Below, piece after piece: positions 53,705-61,993 of a stretch of DNA of 64,000 bases. The DNA comes from UBA10347 sp905182135 (lineage in GTDB: Bacteria > Actinomycetota > Acidimicrobiia > Acidimicrobiales > UBA10347). The stretch lies in the NCBI GenBank assembly GCA_963925805.1, contig CAWUSE010000002.1, positions 62,001-126,000 of the forward strand, given 5' to 3'. A program made the position numbers and the translations under genes. Position 1 is the stretch's first letter; each line of letters begins with the position of its first letter. Under the pieces are notes generated by a model. It had not been told where the DNA came from. It searched no databases and saw nothing but the letters and a program-made list of their open reading frames with translations.

Positions 53705-54867
53705 CAGTCTCTCCCCAGAATCAAAGTAGCGCTGCCCATTCGGGTGGCCATAGACCCGCCCGTGCCATGCGCAAGGGCGATTTCACAATCGGGCACTTGC
53801 ACCTCTGCATGCGCTTCGCCTCGTAACTGTCGAACTGCTTCGATGACCTTCGTCATACCACCACGATTCGCTGGATGGTTGTTACAAAGCCCACCACCGT
53901 CGGTGTTGAACGGAAGCCGACCATAGGGTGCCTGCAGAGCGCCATCGAGCACGAACTCTCCGCCCTTACCTTTCTCGCAAAACCCCAAATCTTCCAATGT
54001 CACCAGGACCGTAATCGTGAAGCTGTCGTAAATTGACGCGTAGTCGATGTCACTTGGGGTCACGCCAGCCTCTTCGAAAGCCGCTGGACCCGATATACGG
54101 GCACCTGTATGGGTCAAATCGACCCGGCCGGAGTTCATGCCTTTGAAGCCAAAGCCAGTGCCGAGCACGGGGATTGTGTGGCGGTCGAGCCGTTTGGCCA
54201 CGGCGTCGCTGACTACAACCAATGCTCCTCCTCCATCGGTGACGACGCAGGCATCGAGCAGATGTAATGGATCTGAGATCATGCGAGACTCGAGCACCTG
54301 GTCGACCGTGACGACATCTTTCAAGAATGCGTTTGGGTTGTGCTGTGCGTGGGTCGATGCTGCGACCTTGATCTCGGCCAACTGTGCGCTGGTAGTTCCA
54401 TACTCGTACATATGCCGGGTGGCCGCCATCGCATACCCGCTGATGACTCCCATACCGAACTGGTTTTCGAAACCAGCCTCGGGTGCGCTGCCGAAGCGAG
54501 CCGACCCGCCTGGACCAGCGCCTCCGGTCCGGGGCTTGCCTGCAAGAGTAATCAGAGCGACGTCGATATGACCGGCAGCGATCGCCTGCGCTGCTTGCTG
54601 GACATGCAACAGGTACGACGAGCCTCCGGTCTCGGTGTCGTTCAGATGATGACAGTCCAGACCCAGATAGTCGGCCATCGACAACGCCCCGAATCCCGGC
54701 GCATCTCCAGCCGAGTAGTAGGCGTCGACGTCAGCAATCGTCAACCCCGCATCGGCCAGCGCACCCACAGCAACCTGTGCATGGATCTGGGCAACGGTCT
54801 TGTCTGGAATTTCTCGTAAGGGATGTTCATACACCCCGGCGATGTGCGCCACTCGTCGAACACTCAT
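53704..54867 (-). CDS. Thiolase-like protein (Ltp2/SCP-x aldolase type)
   Basis: The 387-residue protein has a thiolase fold: TVAQIHAQVAVGALADAGLT, TETGGSSYLLHVQQAAQAIA, GGALVVVSDAVAKRL, NTDGGGLCNNHPANRGGMTK and AHGTGGSMATRMGSATLIL. The two catalytic cysteines of true thiolases are replaced (GGSS at the nucleophile, AHGTGG at the second site). This is the situation in Ltp2-type retro-aldolases, which need a DUF35 partner, and one is encoded directly downstream. It may cleave a beta-hydroxy acyl-CoA from a sterol-like side chain; that function is inferred. Confidence 0.88.
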   Translation of the reverse strand: MSVRRVAHIAGVYEHPLREIPDKTVAQIHAQVAVGALADAGLTIADVDAYYSAGDAPGFGALSMADYLGLDCHHLNDTETGGSSYLLHVQQAAQAIAAGHIDVALITLAGKPRTGGAGPGGSARFGSAPEAGFENQFGMGVISGYAMAATRHMYEYGTTSAQLAEIKVAASTHAQHNPNAFLKDVVTVDQVLESRMISDPLHLLDACVVTDGGGALVVVSDAVAKRLDRHTIPVLGTGFGFKGMNSGRVDLTHTGARISGPAAFEEAGVTPSDIDYASIYDSFTITVLVTLEDLGFCEKGKGGEFVLDGALQAPYGRLPFNTDGGGLCNNHPANRGGMTKVIEAVRQLRGEAHAEVQVPDCEIALAHGTGGSMATRMGSATLILGRD

Positions 54868-54906
54868 AACAGAAAGCTACCGGGCCATGCGCGAGACTTC
54901 TAAACC

Positions 54907-55593
54907 TTGCGCTATCAACATGTCCTGCTGGACCTCGACCACACCCTGCTCGACACCGACACGTCACTACAGATGGCATTCGGCGACGCCATGTCTGCGG
55001 TGGGTGCTGACCCAACCGGCGTCTACCCGACCTTTAACGACATTAACGAGGCACTCTGGCGTCGAGTAGAGGCACAAGAACTGACGCCGCCTCGGGTCCA
55101 CGTCGCTCGATTCGTCGAACTCAACGAACAACTCGGACTCGGCGTTGACCCCCAACGCATGGCTGACGCATTTGCCCAAGGTATGGGCGAGCATGGCGAG
55201 CTCTACCCAGGAGCACGAGAGATGCTCGATAAGCTCGCAGGAATGGCCACTCTGGCGCTGATTACGAATGGACTCAGCGGCATACAACGGGCGCGGATCG
55301 AGCGGCTCGGGATCCACGACCATTTCGCTGCAATCACAATCTCTGCCGAGGTCGGCGCTGCAAAGCCTGGCACCGAGATCTTCGATGTCGCCTTCGAGGC
55401 ACTCGGTGGACCCGACAAGTCCGGGGCACTGATGGTCGGCGACAATCTGGGATCAGACATTGCGGGCGGCAATAACGCCGGGATCGACACCTGCTGGTAC
55501 AACCCAAGCGGTAAACCAGCAAGTGCCAAGCATCCAGCCAGCCACACGATCTCGTCGCTCGAAGCGCTGCTTCCGATCGTCGCTGGCCAGTAG
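54907..55593 (+). CDS. HAD-family phosphatase (YjjG/HAD-IA type)
   Basis: The 228-residue protein has all four HAD motifs: LLDLDHTLLDTD with nucleophile Asp9, LITNGLS, the Lys of GAAKPGTEIF, and MVGDNLGSDIAGGNNAG. A helical cap lies between motifs I and II. It should hydrolyse a small phosphate ester, perhaps a nucleotide. A TTG at 54907 begins it; no ATG is available before the first motif. It ends 10 bases before an MFS gene and may be cotranscribed with it. Confidence 0.9.
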   Translation: MRYQHVLLDLDHTLLDTDTSLQMAFGDAMSAVGADPTGVYPTFNDINEALWRRVEAQELTPPRVHVARFVELNEQLGLGVDPQRMADAFAQGMGEHGELYPGAREMLDKLAGMATLALITNGLSGIQRARIERLGIHDHFAAITISAEVGAAKPGTEIFDVAFEALGGPDKSGALMVGDNLGSDIAGGNNAGIDTCWYNPSGKPASAKHPASHTISSLEALLPIVAGQ

Positions 55594-55603
55594 GCGGTCC
55601 CCG

Positions 55604-56842
55604 GTGAACCCGACAAATTTCTACGGCCGAAAAGTCGTCGGCGCCGCATTCAGCGTTCTGTTTGTTGTCTACTCCATTCAGTTCAGCTTCGGCACGTTCG
55701 TCGACGACATCGCCACTGATACAGGCTGGTCCGAGACGAGATTGCAGCTGATATTCGCAATCTACATATTCACCTACAGTGCTTTGTCCGCCGTCACAGG
55801 TGTGTTCACTGATCGATTCGGTCCGCGACGCGTGGTGGCTATAGGCGCCGTGTTGCTAACGGCTGGCTACACGATCTGGGCCAGCGCCCCGAACATTTGG
55901 GTCGCGTTCCTTGGGCTTGGCGTAATCGCTCCGCTAGGGATGAGCGCCTCGTGGGTGCCATGCAACGCCACGGTCGTGCGATGGTTTGTCGAGCGTCGCG
56001 GAACTGCTCTGGCGATCGCAACATCGGGAACGAGCATGGCAAATATCGTGGCGCCACCAATCGCTGCGACGTTGGTTAAGGCCTATGGGTGGCGTACTAC
56101 TTTGGCCTCGTTCGCTCTGGCCGGCGGCGCTGTCATGCTCATGAGTTCCATCTGGTTTCGGCGCGACCCCGAGTCGATGGGTCAGCACCCCGACGGCAAA
56201 AGTGAGGGGCCAAAAATAGCTGATGGCGGTGGGGAGGGACTTACTGCTAAACAGGCAACTCGCACGGTGACCTATTGGCTGATCCTGTGCATGTACGCCT
56301 TGACCTTCCTTGTCGTCTTCGTGCCGTTTGTCCACAGCAACCAATTCGCCGTCGATCTCGGAGTCGAGTCCGTCACTGCCGCCACCGTCATCTCATCGAT
56401 CGGTGTAGGCGGTCTCGTAGGTCGACTCTTGGTCGGCCCGATCTCAGATCGGTTCGGACGTAAACAGTTAGTCATCGCCGCCTTCGCTCTTGAGACACTG
56501 GCGTTCTTTGGTATCGCTTCTTCGCAGGGTCTGGCGCTTCTGTACCCGTCGGCGATCGTCTTCGGATTCTCCTATGGCGCCACCGTCACCTTGTTGCCAG
56601 CGTTGGTTGGCGACTACTTCGGTCGCCATCATGCAGGCGCAATCGTCGGCCGTATCTTTGGCACCGCAGGATCCTTAGCGGCCATCGGACCTTATGTCGC
56701 GCAGCTTCTGGTGGACTCATCTGGAAGTTACCGGTTCGCGTTCGTGCTCTCGGGGGTGGCCAACGCTGCAGCTCTTATCATGGCCATGCGGCTTCCGCAT
56801 GCCGGTCAGCTAACGGCGAACGCCTCACCCACCAGGTCCTGA
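55604..56842 (+). CDS. MFS transporter (oxalate/formate- or monocarboxylate-like)
   Basis: About 412 residues and twelve membrane helices. VVYSIQFSFGTFVDDIATDT, GWSETRLQLIFAIYIFTYSA, the MFS motif GVFTDRFGPRRVVAIG and CNATVVRWFVERRGTALAIA point to the monocarboxylate/oxalate-formate antiporter group. GLVGRLLVGPISDRFGRKQL is the second-half motif. The cargo is likely a small carboxylate. The GTG at 55604 is chosen; the frame extends upstream only within the HAD gene. Confidence 0.9.
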   Translation: MNPTNFYGRKVVGAAFSVLFVVYSIQFSFGTFVDDIATDTGWSETRLQLIFAIYIFTYSALSAVTGVFTDRFGPRRVVAIGAVLLTAGYTIWASAPNIWVAFLGLGVIAPLGMSASWVPCNATVVRWFVERRGTALAIATSGTSMANIVAPPIAATLVKAYGWRTTLASFALAGGAVMLMSSIWFRRDPESMGQHPDGKSEGPKIADGGGEGLTAKQATRTVTYWLILCMYALTFLVVFVPFVHSNQFAVDLGVESVTAATVISSIGVGGLVGRLLVGPISDRFGRKQLVIAAFALETLAFFGIASSQGLALLYPSAIVFGFSYGATVTLLPALVGDYFGRHHAGAIVGRIFGTAGSLAAIGPYVAQLLVDSSGSYRFAFVLSGVANAAALIMAMRLPHAGQLTANASPTRS

Positions 56843-57241
56843 ACCGCCGTAGTTACGTCGGTCTCGTACCAAGGGTTGCGCCTGAACCAGGTCTAATTTC
56901 ACTGGAACCACTACCTGATGCGCTACTGGGTTGACAGCTGCTGCTTCCGGTTCGAGACCGCAGCGGTCAGGTGCGTCGATGTAACTCTTTGGTGCGTATG
57001 TACCGATGATCACTTCGAGTCGATTCGCATACCGCTCCTCACGTAAACCTCCGTGCAATGACCCTGCCGGCATCGGACGCTGCGGCAAATTTCCAGATGA
57101 TGCTGATTCAGGACAACAGAGCCCCATCGGCAGGGTCGGGCAAAGTCCATGCGGTAGATACTCAGCATATGCAACGCACCAGTGCACCTCGCCGAAAATT
57201 ACGACGATGACACCGTGTCTCACACCGTCGCTAGGAGACAC
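56825..57241 (-). CDS. Possible small hypothetical protein
   Basis: The 440-bp space between two plus-strand genes has no plus-strand gene, but this minus-strand frame of 138 codons is continuous. It includes GVIVVIFGEVHWCVAYAEYL, RYANRLEVIIGTYAPKSYID and VVVPVKLDLVQAQPLVRD. The amino-acid composition is acceptable, yet no family is recognised and its end overlaps the MFS gene by 18 bases. It may be a chance open frame. Confidence 0.3.
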   Translation of the reverse strand: MSPSDGVRHGVIVVIFGEVHWCVAYAEYLPHGLCPTLPMGLCCPESASSGNLPQRPMPAGSLHGGLREERYANRLEVIIGTYAPKSYIDAPDRCGLEPEAAAVNPVAHQVVVPVKLDLVQAQPLVRDRRNYGGSGPGG

Positions 57242-57282
57242 AGCACTAGGTCGCGAGGTCTTCGACCTGAAAGAATTTCACC

Positions 57283-59439
57283 GTGAGCAAACGACAAGAC
57301 GACCCAGGCAAACTGATCACCGCATACTGCGAACCATGGTCCGTGCGAGCAGGCGAAGCGATCGTGCTCCGAGCTTCGAGCCATGCTCCTGGTCCCGCCG
57401 ACCTTGCGCTCGTGCGCATCAGTTGCGGAGACCCAACTAAGGCCGGCCCTGGCTTCGCCGAAGAGGTCGTAGCAAGTGACTTACCTGCGTCTGTTGAGCT
57501 CACCGACCAGCCACTGCTACCAGGGTCCTATGGCACCGTCGACCTTTCCAGCCTCACCGCGACGTCGCTCCTGGAGTTCGCTCTCGACGTGCTGCTCACG
57601 ATGCCTGGCGATCGTCAGACTGTCGCAAGTGTTGAGGACAACGAAAGCGGATGGCAAGCGACCCTCGTTGCTGTCGATGGGGTCTTGAGTCTGCACGTCG
57701 GCGACACTCAGCTTGAGTTGCGCTCGCAGCCGCTCGCCTCGCACCGGTGGTATCACGTGCGATGCACCTTCGACCTCGCCGCTGGTTCGTTGCAGACCTC
57801 GATCGGGACCAAACCTTCGGCATCGCCCGGCCGAGATCTCTTCGAATCAGGCCGGTGCGTCGCTAAAGCCAACATCGATCTTGACAGCGTGCATCTCAGC
57901 ACCCTTGTGCTCGGGGGATGGATCGAGAATGGCCGCCCAACCGGCGACTTCGACGGGCGCATTGGCCAACCCTCGATGCAGATCGATGACCAGCGGCTGA
58001 AATGGGACCTGCACCAAGACATGGGTGGGCGATCTATCGTCGAGGCCGGACCCAACCAGCGCCATGGCGAATTGCACCAGCTTCCGGCTCGCGGCGTCAC
58101 AGGTTCTACCTGGGATGGCGACCACCAGCGCTGGACCGACGCACCTGAGCAATGGAATGCGGTGCACTTCCACAAGGATGACTTGTACGACGCAGGTTGG
58201 CACGAAACGACCAACATCACGCTGCCCGATGACCTACCAAGCGGCATTTATGCGTTCCGGCTGCAGGCGGGTGATCAGAGCGACCGAGTGCCATTCTTTG
58301 TCCGACCAGCGGTCCAAGCCCCCACCAAGGACGTCGCGCTGCTCATGTCGTCGGCGACGTACATCGCCTATGCAAACCATCGCATGTTGTTCGACGGGGC
58401 CGACTTCATTGGTACCCGGACCAGGCTGCGGCCCGAGCATGATTATGTCCGAAGCCATCCTGAGCTTGGTCGTTCGATGTACGAGAAACATCCCGACGGC
58501 AGCGGCGTGATGTTCAGTTCGCGGCTGCGCCCGCTATTGAACCTTCGACCGGGCGCCGACGGGTGGAATTTCACGCCTGACACCGATATCAACGCCTTCC
58601 TAGAGCAGACCGAGGTCGGCCACGATGTGATCGCCGATGAAGATGTCCATGCCGAAGGGCTCGCGGCTCTCGCCCCGTATCGTGTCATCGTCACTGGTTC
58701 CCACCCCGAATACTGGTCGACGGCGATGCTCGACGCTTTAGTTGAATGGCAGCGCGGCGGTGGTCGCCTGATGTATCTGGGTGGCAACGGGTTCTATTGG
58801 CGAGTCGCGTTCAGCGACGACTGGCCCGGGGCGATGGAGCTACGCCGCGCCGAAGATGGTGTGCGAAACTGGCAAACCGAGGACGGCGAGAACTACCACG
58901 CCTTCAGTGGCGAATACGGCGGTATGTGGCGTCGAAATGGCCGACCGCCCAACGAGGTAGCTGGCGTCGGGTTCGCCGCTCAGGGTTTTGGACGAGCAAC
59001 GCACTTCGATGTCAACGCCGACAGCTTCTCCTCGCGAGCGGCGTGGATCTGGGACGGGGTCGAGCCCGAAGACGGCAAGATCGGCACATCGGGCCTTGGC
59101 GGTGGCGCTGCGGGCCAGGAGATCGACCGTTACGACACCCGACTCGGATCACCCGGACACGCTGTTGTGCTGGCCTCGGCTACTAAATTTGGACCGGACA
59201 TGGTCAGAACCAAGGAAGAGTTCGAGGGTTCGGTCGATGTCACTCTCCCTGACCCTTATGTTCGAGGCGACATCGTCTTCTACGAGACACCTGGTGGCGG
59301 CGCTGTCTTCTCGGCCAGTTCGATCTCGTGGTTCGGCGCTCTCGCCAGAAACGACTACGACAATGACATAGCGCAGATCACAGGGAACGTACTACGCCGT
59401 TTCGTCGACCCTGAACCGTTTCCACTCGAAGAGCTCTGA
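57283..59439 (+). CDS. N,N-dimethylformamidase large-subunit-like protein
   Basis: The 718-residue protein has an N-terminal beta-sandwich half: a domain beginning ITAYCEPWSVRAGEAIVLRA, then a laminin-G-like domain with HRWYHVRCTFDLAAGS. A second half resembles the N,N-dimethylformamidase beta subunit: ALLMSSATYIAYANHR, VIVTGSHPEYWSTAML (near residue 475), GGRLMYLGGNGFYWR and GQEIDRYDTRLGSPGHAVVL. In the enzyme the HPEYW region supplies an iron-binding tyrosine and glutamate. No small alpha subunit is encoded nearby, so it may act alone or on another amide. The GTG at 57283 is used. Confidence 0.85.
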   Translation: MSKRQDDPGKLITAYCEPWSVRAGEAIVLRASSHAPGPADLALVRISCGDPTKAGPGFAEEVVASDLPASVELTDQPLLPGSYGTVDLSSLTATSLLEFALDVLLTMPGDRQTVASVEDNESGWQATLVAVDGVLSLHVGDTQLELRSQPLASHRWYHVRCTFDLAAGSLQTSIGTKPSASPGRDLFESGRCVAKANIDLDSVHLSTLVLGGWIENGRPTGDFDGRIGQPSMQIDDQRLKWDLHQDMGGRSIVEAGPNQRHGELHQLPARGVTGSTWDGDHQRWTDAPEQWNAVHFHKDDLYDAGWHETTNITLPDDLPSGIYAFRLQAGDQSDRVPFFVRPAVQAPTKDVALLMSSATYIAYANHRMLFDGADFIGTRTRLRPEHDYVRSHPELGRSMYEKHPDGSGVMFSSRLRPLLNLRPGADGWNFTPDTDINAFLEQTEVGHDVIADEDVHAEGLAALAPYRVIVTGSHPEYWSTAMLDALVEWQRGGGRLMYLGGNGFYWRVAFSDDWPGAMELRRAEDGVRNWQTEDGENYHAFSGEYGGMWRRNGRPPNEVAGVGFAAQGFGRATHFDVNADSFSSRAAWIWDGVEPEDGKIGTSGLGGGAAGQEIDRYDTRLGSPGHAVVLASATKFGPDMVRTKEEFEGSVDVTLPDPYVRGDIVFYETPGGGAVFSASSISWFGALARNDYDNDIAQITGNVLRRFVDPEPFPLEEL

Positions 59440-59498
59440 TTGCAACGGTCCGTGTGCGCTCAGCGGGGGTGCACCCGGTAGAGACACGCAGCAGGCCG

Positions 59499-59819
59499 CT
59501 AGCGATGAAAAGTGCTGCTTGTGACTGACATGTCAATCGCTGCGTCGGTCACGCTTCCAGCAATGCCGTCGATGCTGTCGATTTCGGCAGCAGTCACGCC
59601 ACTGCTGACGTCGGTCACGAACCAATGACAATCAGGACCAGCGACGTCTATTGAACCAGGTCCACTGACCTTGAGCTTCTGCGGCGAGCGCGTCTGAATC
59701 TCACGCTTCTCTGCGATGTCTTCGTTGACGACGGTCGCGATCGAGGCGGTGTCGCCGACTCACCAACGGGACGGTGTCTCGACCAAAAGCAATCGATTCT
59801 CTGGAAGCCAGCAGTCCAT
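59499..59819 (-). pseudogene. Small gene interrupted by one in-frame TGA
   Basis: From the ATG at 59819 the frame reads MDCWLPENRLLLVETPSRW, meets TGA at 59760-59762, and continues VGDTASIATVVNEDIAEKRE, IQTRSPQKLKVSGPGSIDVA, GPDCHWFVTDVSSGVTAAEI to TAG at 59499. The 86 codons after the stop look coding throughout, so one nonsense mutation in a gene of about 106 residues is the simplest reading. The family is not recognised. The rest of the 59440-59938 gap shows no gene. Confidence 0.45.
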
Positions 59820-59938
59820 GTCTGAATGGCTAAAGGACACCGATCTAACGTGCAGGATCACGGCTCTACGCGGGTTGTGTCGACTGCTCGTGCCTGTCGG
59901 GGCGACCCCTGCGTGTGCGCTGAGGGTTACGGTTGGTT

Positions 59939-60796
59939 ATGGCAGAACTTACCACGTTCGATCCTGACCATGATCTCGACGAGGTCCTCGTCGCTTTCCA
60001 ACGAGATGGAGCGGTGATCATGCGCGACATGATGGAACCCGCATTACATCGGCGAGTCCAAGACGAGTTGCAACCCTGGATCGCCCACACACCAATGGGC
60101 CGTGACGACTTCACTGGCCGCCAGACGACCCGAACCGGCGCATTGGTCGCTCGAAGCCCCGCTTGCCGCGAGTTGGTAACGCACGAGACCGTCTTAGATC
60201 TCGCTAACCGTTTTTTGCAGCCGTTCAGCAACAAAATCCAGCTGCATCTCACCCAGGTCATCAACATCACCCCGGGTCAAGGAACGCAGCCGTTGCATCA
60301 GGATCGATTGGCATGGGGTGGGTACATCCCCGATGGCATCGAGCCGCAGTTCAACACCATGTGGGCACTCACGGACTTCACGCTTGAGAACGGCGCAACT
60401 CGAGTCGTACCAGGCAGCCCTCATTGGGATGCTGATCGGCGAGCGACCGATGCGGAGAAGACACAAGCCCAAATGGAAGCAGGATCGGTGCTGCTGTATT
60501 CGGGATCAGTCACCCATGGCGGCGGTGAGAACCGTTCCGACCACGACCGCACCGGCGTCAATATCACCTATTGCCTGGCATGGCTTCGAACCGAAGAGAA
60601 CAACTATTTGTCATGCCCACCAGACATCGCCAAAGACCTCGATCCTGGCTTGCAAGAACTGCTGGGTTACACGATGGGAAATTACGCGCTGGGCTACTTC
60701 AGCGACCCGCTCTCCATCGACAACAAAACGGACATCTTGGCCCCCGAGTACGCACTTGGCCGCAGCCCCAGCGGCAACGAGAAGTTCCTCGGTTGA
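59939..60796 (+). CDS. Phytanoyl-CoA dioxygenase family protein
   Basis: The 285-residue protein is an intact PhyH-like Fe(II)/2-oxoglutarate dioxygenase: VLVAFQRDGAVIMRDMMEPA, HLTQVINITPGQGTQPLHQD with the HxD ligands in LHQDRL, VVPGSPHWDADRRATDAEK, and SVTHGGGENRSDHDRTGVNI with the distal His and the 2-oxoglutarate Arg. The final part includes a long TMGNYALGYFSDPLSIDNKT. It hydroxylates an alkyl or amino-acid-like substrate; phytanoyl-CoA itself is not implied. The ATG at 59939 is used. Confidence 0.93.
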   Translation: MAELTTFDPDHDLDEVLVAFQRDGAVIMRDMMEPALHRRVQDELQPWIAHTPMGRDDFTGRQTTRTGALVARSPACRELVTHETVLDLANRFLQPFSNKIQLHLTQVINITPGQGTQPLHQDRLAWGGYIPDGIEPQFNTMWALTDFTLENGATRVVPGSPHWDADRRATDAEKTQAQMEAGSVLLYSGSVTHGGGENRSDHDRTGVNITYCLAWLRTEENNYLSCPPDIAKDLDPGLQELLGYTMGNYALGYFSDPLSIDNKTDILAPEYALGRSPSGNEKFLG

Positions 60797-60825
60797 TTGC
60801 TTGACACCACTGAGGCGTCAAACAA

Positions 60826-61755
60826 TCACAGCCGGCCGATTCGCTCCGCGAGCAAGGCGAAGAAACGATCGCTGTCAAGATCGTTGGCGACCCAGGCATT
60901 TTTGGGCCGCTTCGTCGCTTCCCACCAGTCCACGACGGTCGTGCCTCTGGTGAGCTTCGACTCCGTCTCGATCTCCACGTTGCAGAGCCGGCCAGTAAAG
61001 ATCTCCGGTTCAAGCAAGTACGCGATCACACACGGGTCGTGAAGCGGTCCGCCTTCGAAGCCGTAACGGTCGATGTCAAACCGTTCAGCAAAGGACAACA
61101 TGCCAGCAGCACTGGTGGTGGCTTCTGTGCCCTGGTCGCGAAATGCCGCTATACGGCTTGGCGATGTTCGCGCCTTGTGCGTGACGTCAAGTGGCATCAT
61201 CACGATGTCGATGCCGCTCGCAAATACGGTGGCCGCGGCCCCCGGATCTACATAGATGTTGAACTCAGCCATTGGCGTGACATTGCCACCTTCGAAGTGT
61301 CCCCCACCCATCAGCACGATCTGCTCGACCTTCGACGCCAACTCAGGGCGCCGTTCGAGCGCATCGGCAATATTCGTTAACGGCCCAAGCGGGCAGAGCG
61401 TGATGGCGTCGTGCACCTCAAGTTGTTCGACGATGAACTCCGGGCCGAAGCCAGGCGTTGCCGCAATGGTCGGGTCTGGTCGACCTGCCCCGTCAAGACC
61501 GGTTTCTCCGTGCACGTATTCGGCCGTTACAAGGCGCCGACCTTTCGGGCCAAGATGGCCAGCAACGACCGGAACCTCAGAGCGATTCGCAAGCTCAACC
61601 ATCATTAGCGCGTTCTTCGTCGTCAGCTCCAACGGCACATTGCCGCCGACAGTGGTGATGCCGATCACATCCAGTTCCTCCGGCGACGCCAGTGCCGTCA
61701 GGATCGCGATCGCGTCGTCCTGCCCAGGGTCAGTATCAATGATGATCTTCCGCAT
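60826..61755 (-). CDS. Nucleoside hydrolase (IunH-like)
   Basis: The 309-residue protein has the family signature IIIDTDPGQDDAIAILTALA at the N-terminus, where the DxDxxxDD cluster binds calcium. GNVPLELTTKNALMMVELAN, LCPLGPLTNIADALERRPEL and LMGGGHFEGGNVTPMAEFNI, then GPLHDPCVIAYLLEPEIF, supply the remaining active-site residues, including the late His-Asp. It hydrolyses the N-glycosidic bond of ribonucleosides to base and ribose for salvage; base preference is undetermined. It is convergent with the PhyH gene. Confidence 0.93.
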   Translation of the reverse strand: MRKIIIDTDPGQDDAIAILTALASPEELDVIGITTVGGNVPLELTTKNALMMVELANRSEVPVVAGHLGPKGRRLVTAEYVHGETGLDGAGRPDPTIAATPGFGPEFIVEQLEVHDAITLCPLGPLTNIADALERRPELASKVEQIVLMGGGHFEGGNVTPMAEFNIYVDPGAAATVFASGIDIVMMPLDVTHKARTSPSRIAAFRDQGTEATTSAAGMLSFAERFDIDRYGFEGGPLHDPCVIAYLLEPEIFTGRLCNVEIETESKLTRGTTVVDWWEATKRPKNAWVANDLDSDRFFALLAERIGRL

Positions 61756-61857
61756 CCGCCCACGTTAGGTGATCCGCCCGTTTCTGCCGCCCCAAAGCTA
61801 GCTATTGAGCCGCCTAGGCATCGACCAATCCCGGCCAGATTGACGATCACGAGCCTG

Positions 61858-61885
61858 GGAGGAGGCACCATCATCTGCCTCCTCC
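61858..61885. terminator. Perfect 10-bp hairpin upstream of the nucleoside hydrolase
   Basis: GGAGGAGGCA and TGCCTCCTCC are perfect complements around the 8-nt loop CCATCATC. It lies 107 bp past the oxidoreductase stop and 103 bp before the nucleoside hydrolase. No U tract follows on either strand, so it may be a backup terminator or a leader structure of the hydrolase transcript. Confidence 0.55.
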
Positions 61886-61960
61886 ATGGCCTGAGAACAC
61901 GGACATAATCAACGCCGCGGTTTACGCCACTATCGCCACCAACGATTCGCTAGTCCTGTC

Positions 61961-61993
61961 AAATTCTTCACACCCCAATGGTGTCAAGAATTT
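61961..61993 (-). terminator. Terminator hairpin at the end of the molybdopterin oxidoreductase gene
   Basis: AAATTCTT (61961-61968) pairs with AAGAATTT (61986-61993), and inside it ACACC pairs with GGTGT around the loop CCAAT. The stem begins within the oxidoreductase stop codon, a typical place for an intrinsic terminator; the tail on the minus strand is only a short T run. Confidence 0.7.

Noticed and set aside
6602..59819. Stop-codon reassignment (many in-frame TAG/TGA in coding-like sequence)
   Set aside because: The same loci also carry frameshifts and internal deletions, and intact neighbouring genes end normally at TAG, TGA and TAA. Gene decay explains the pattern.
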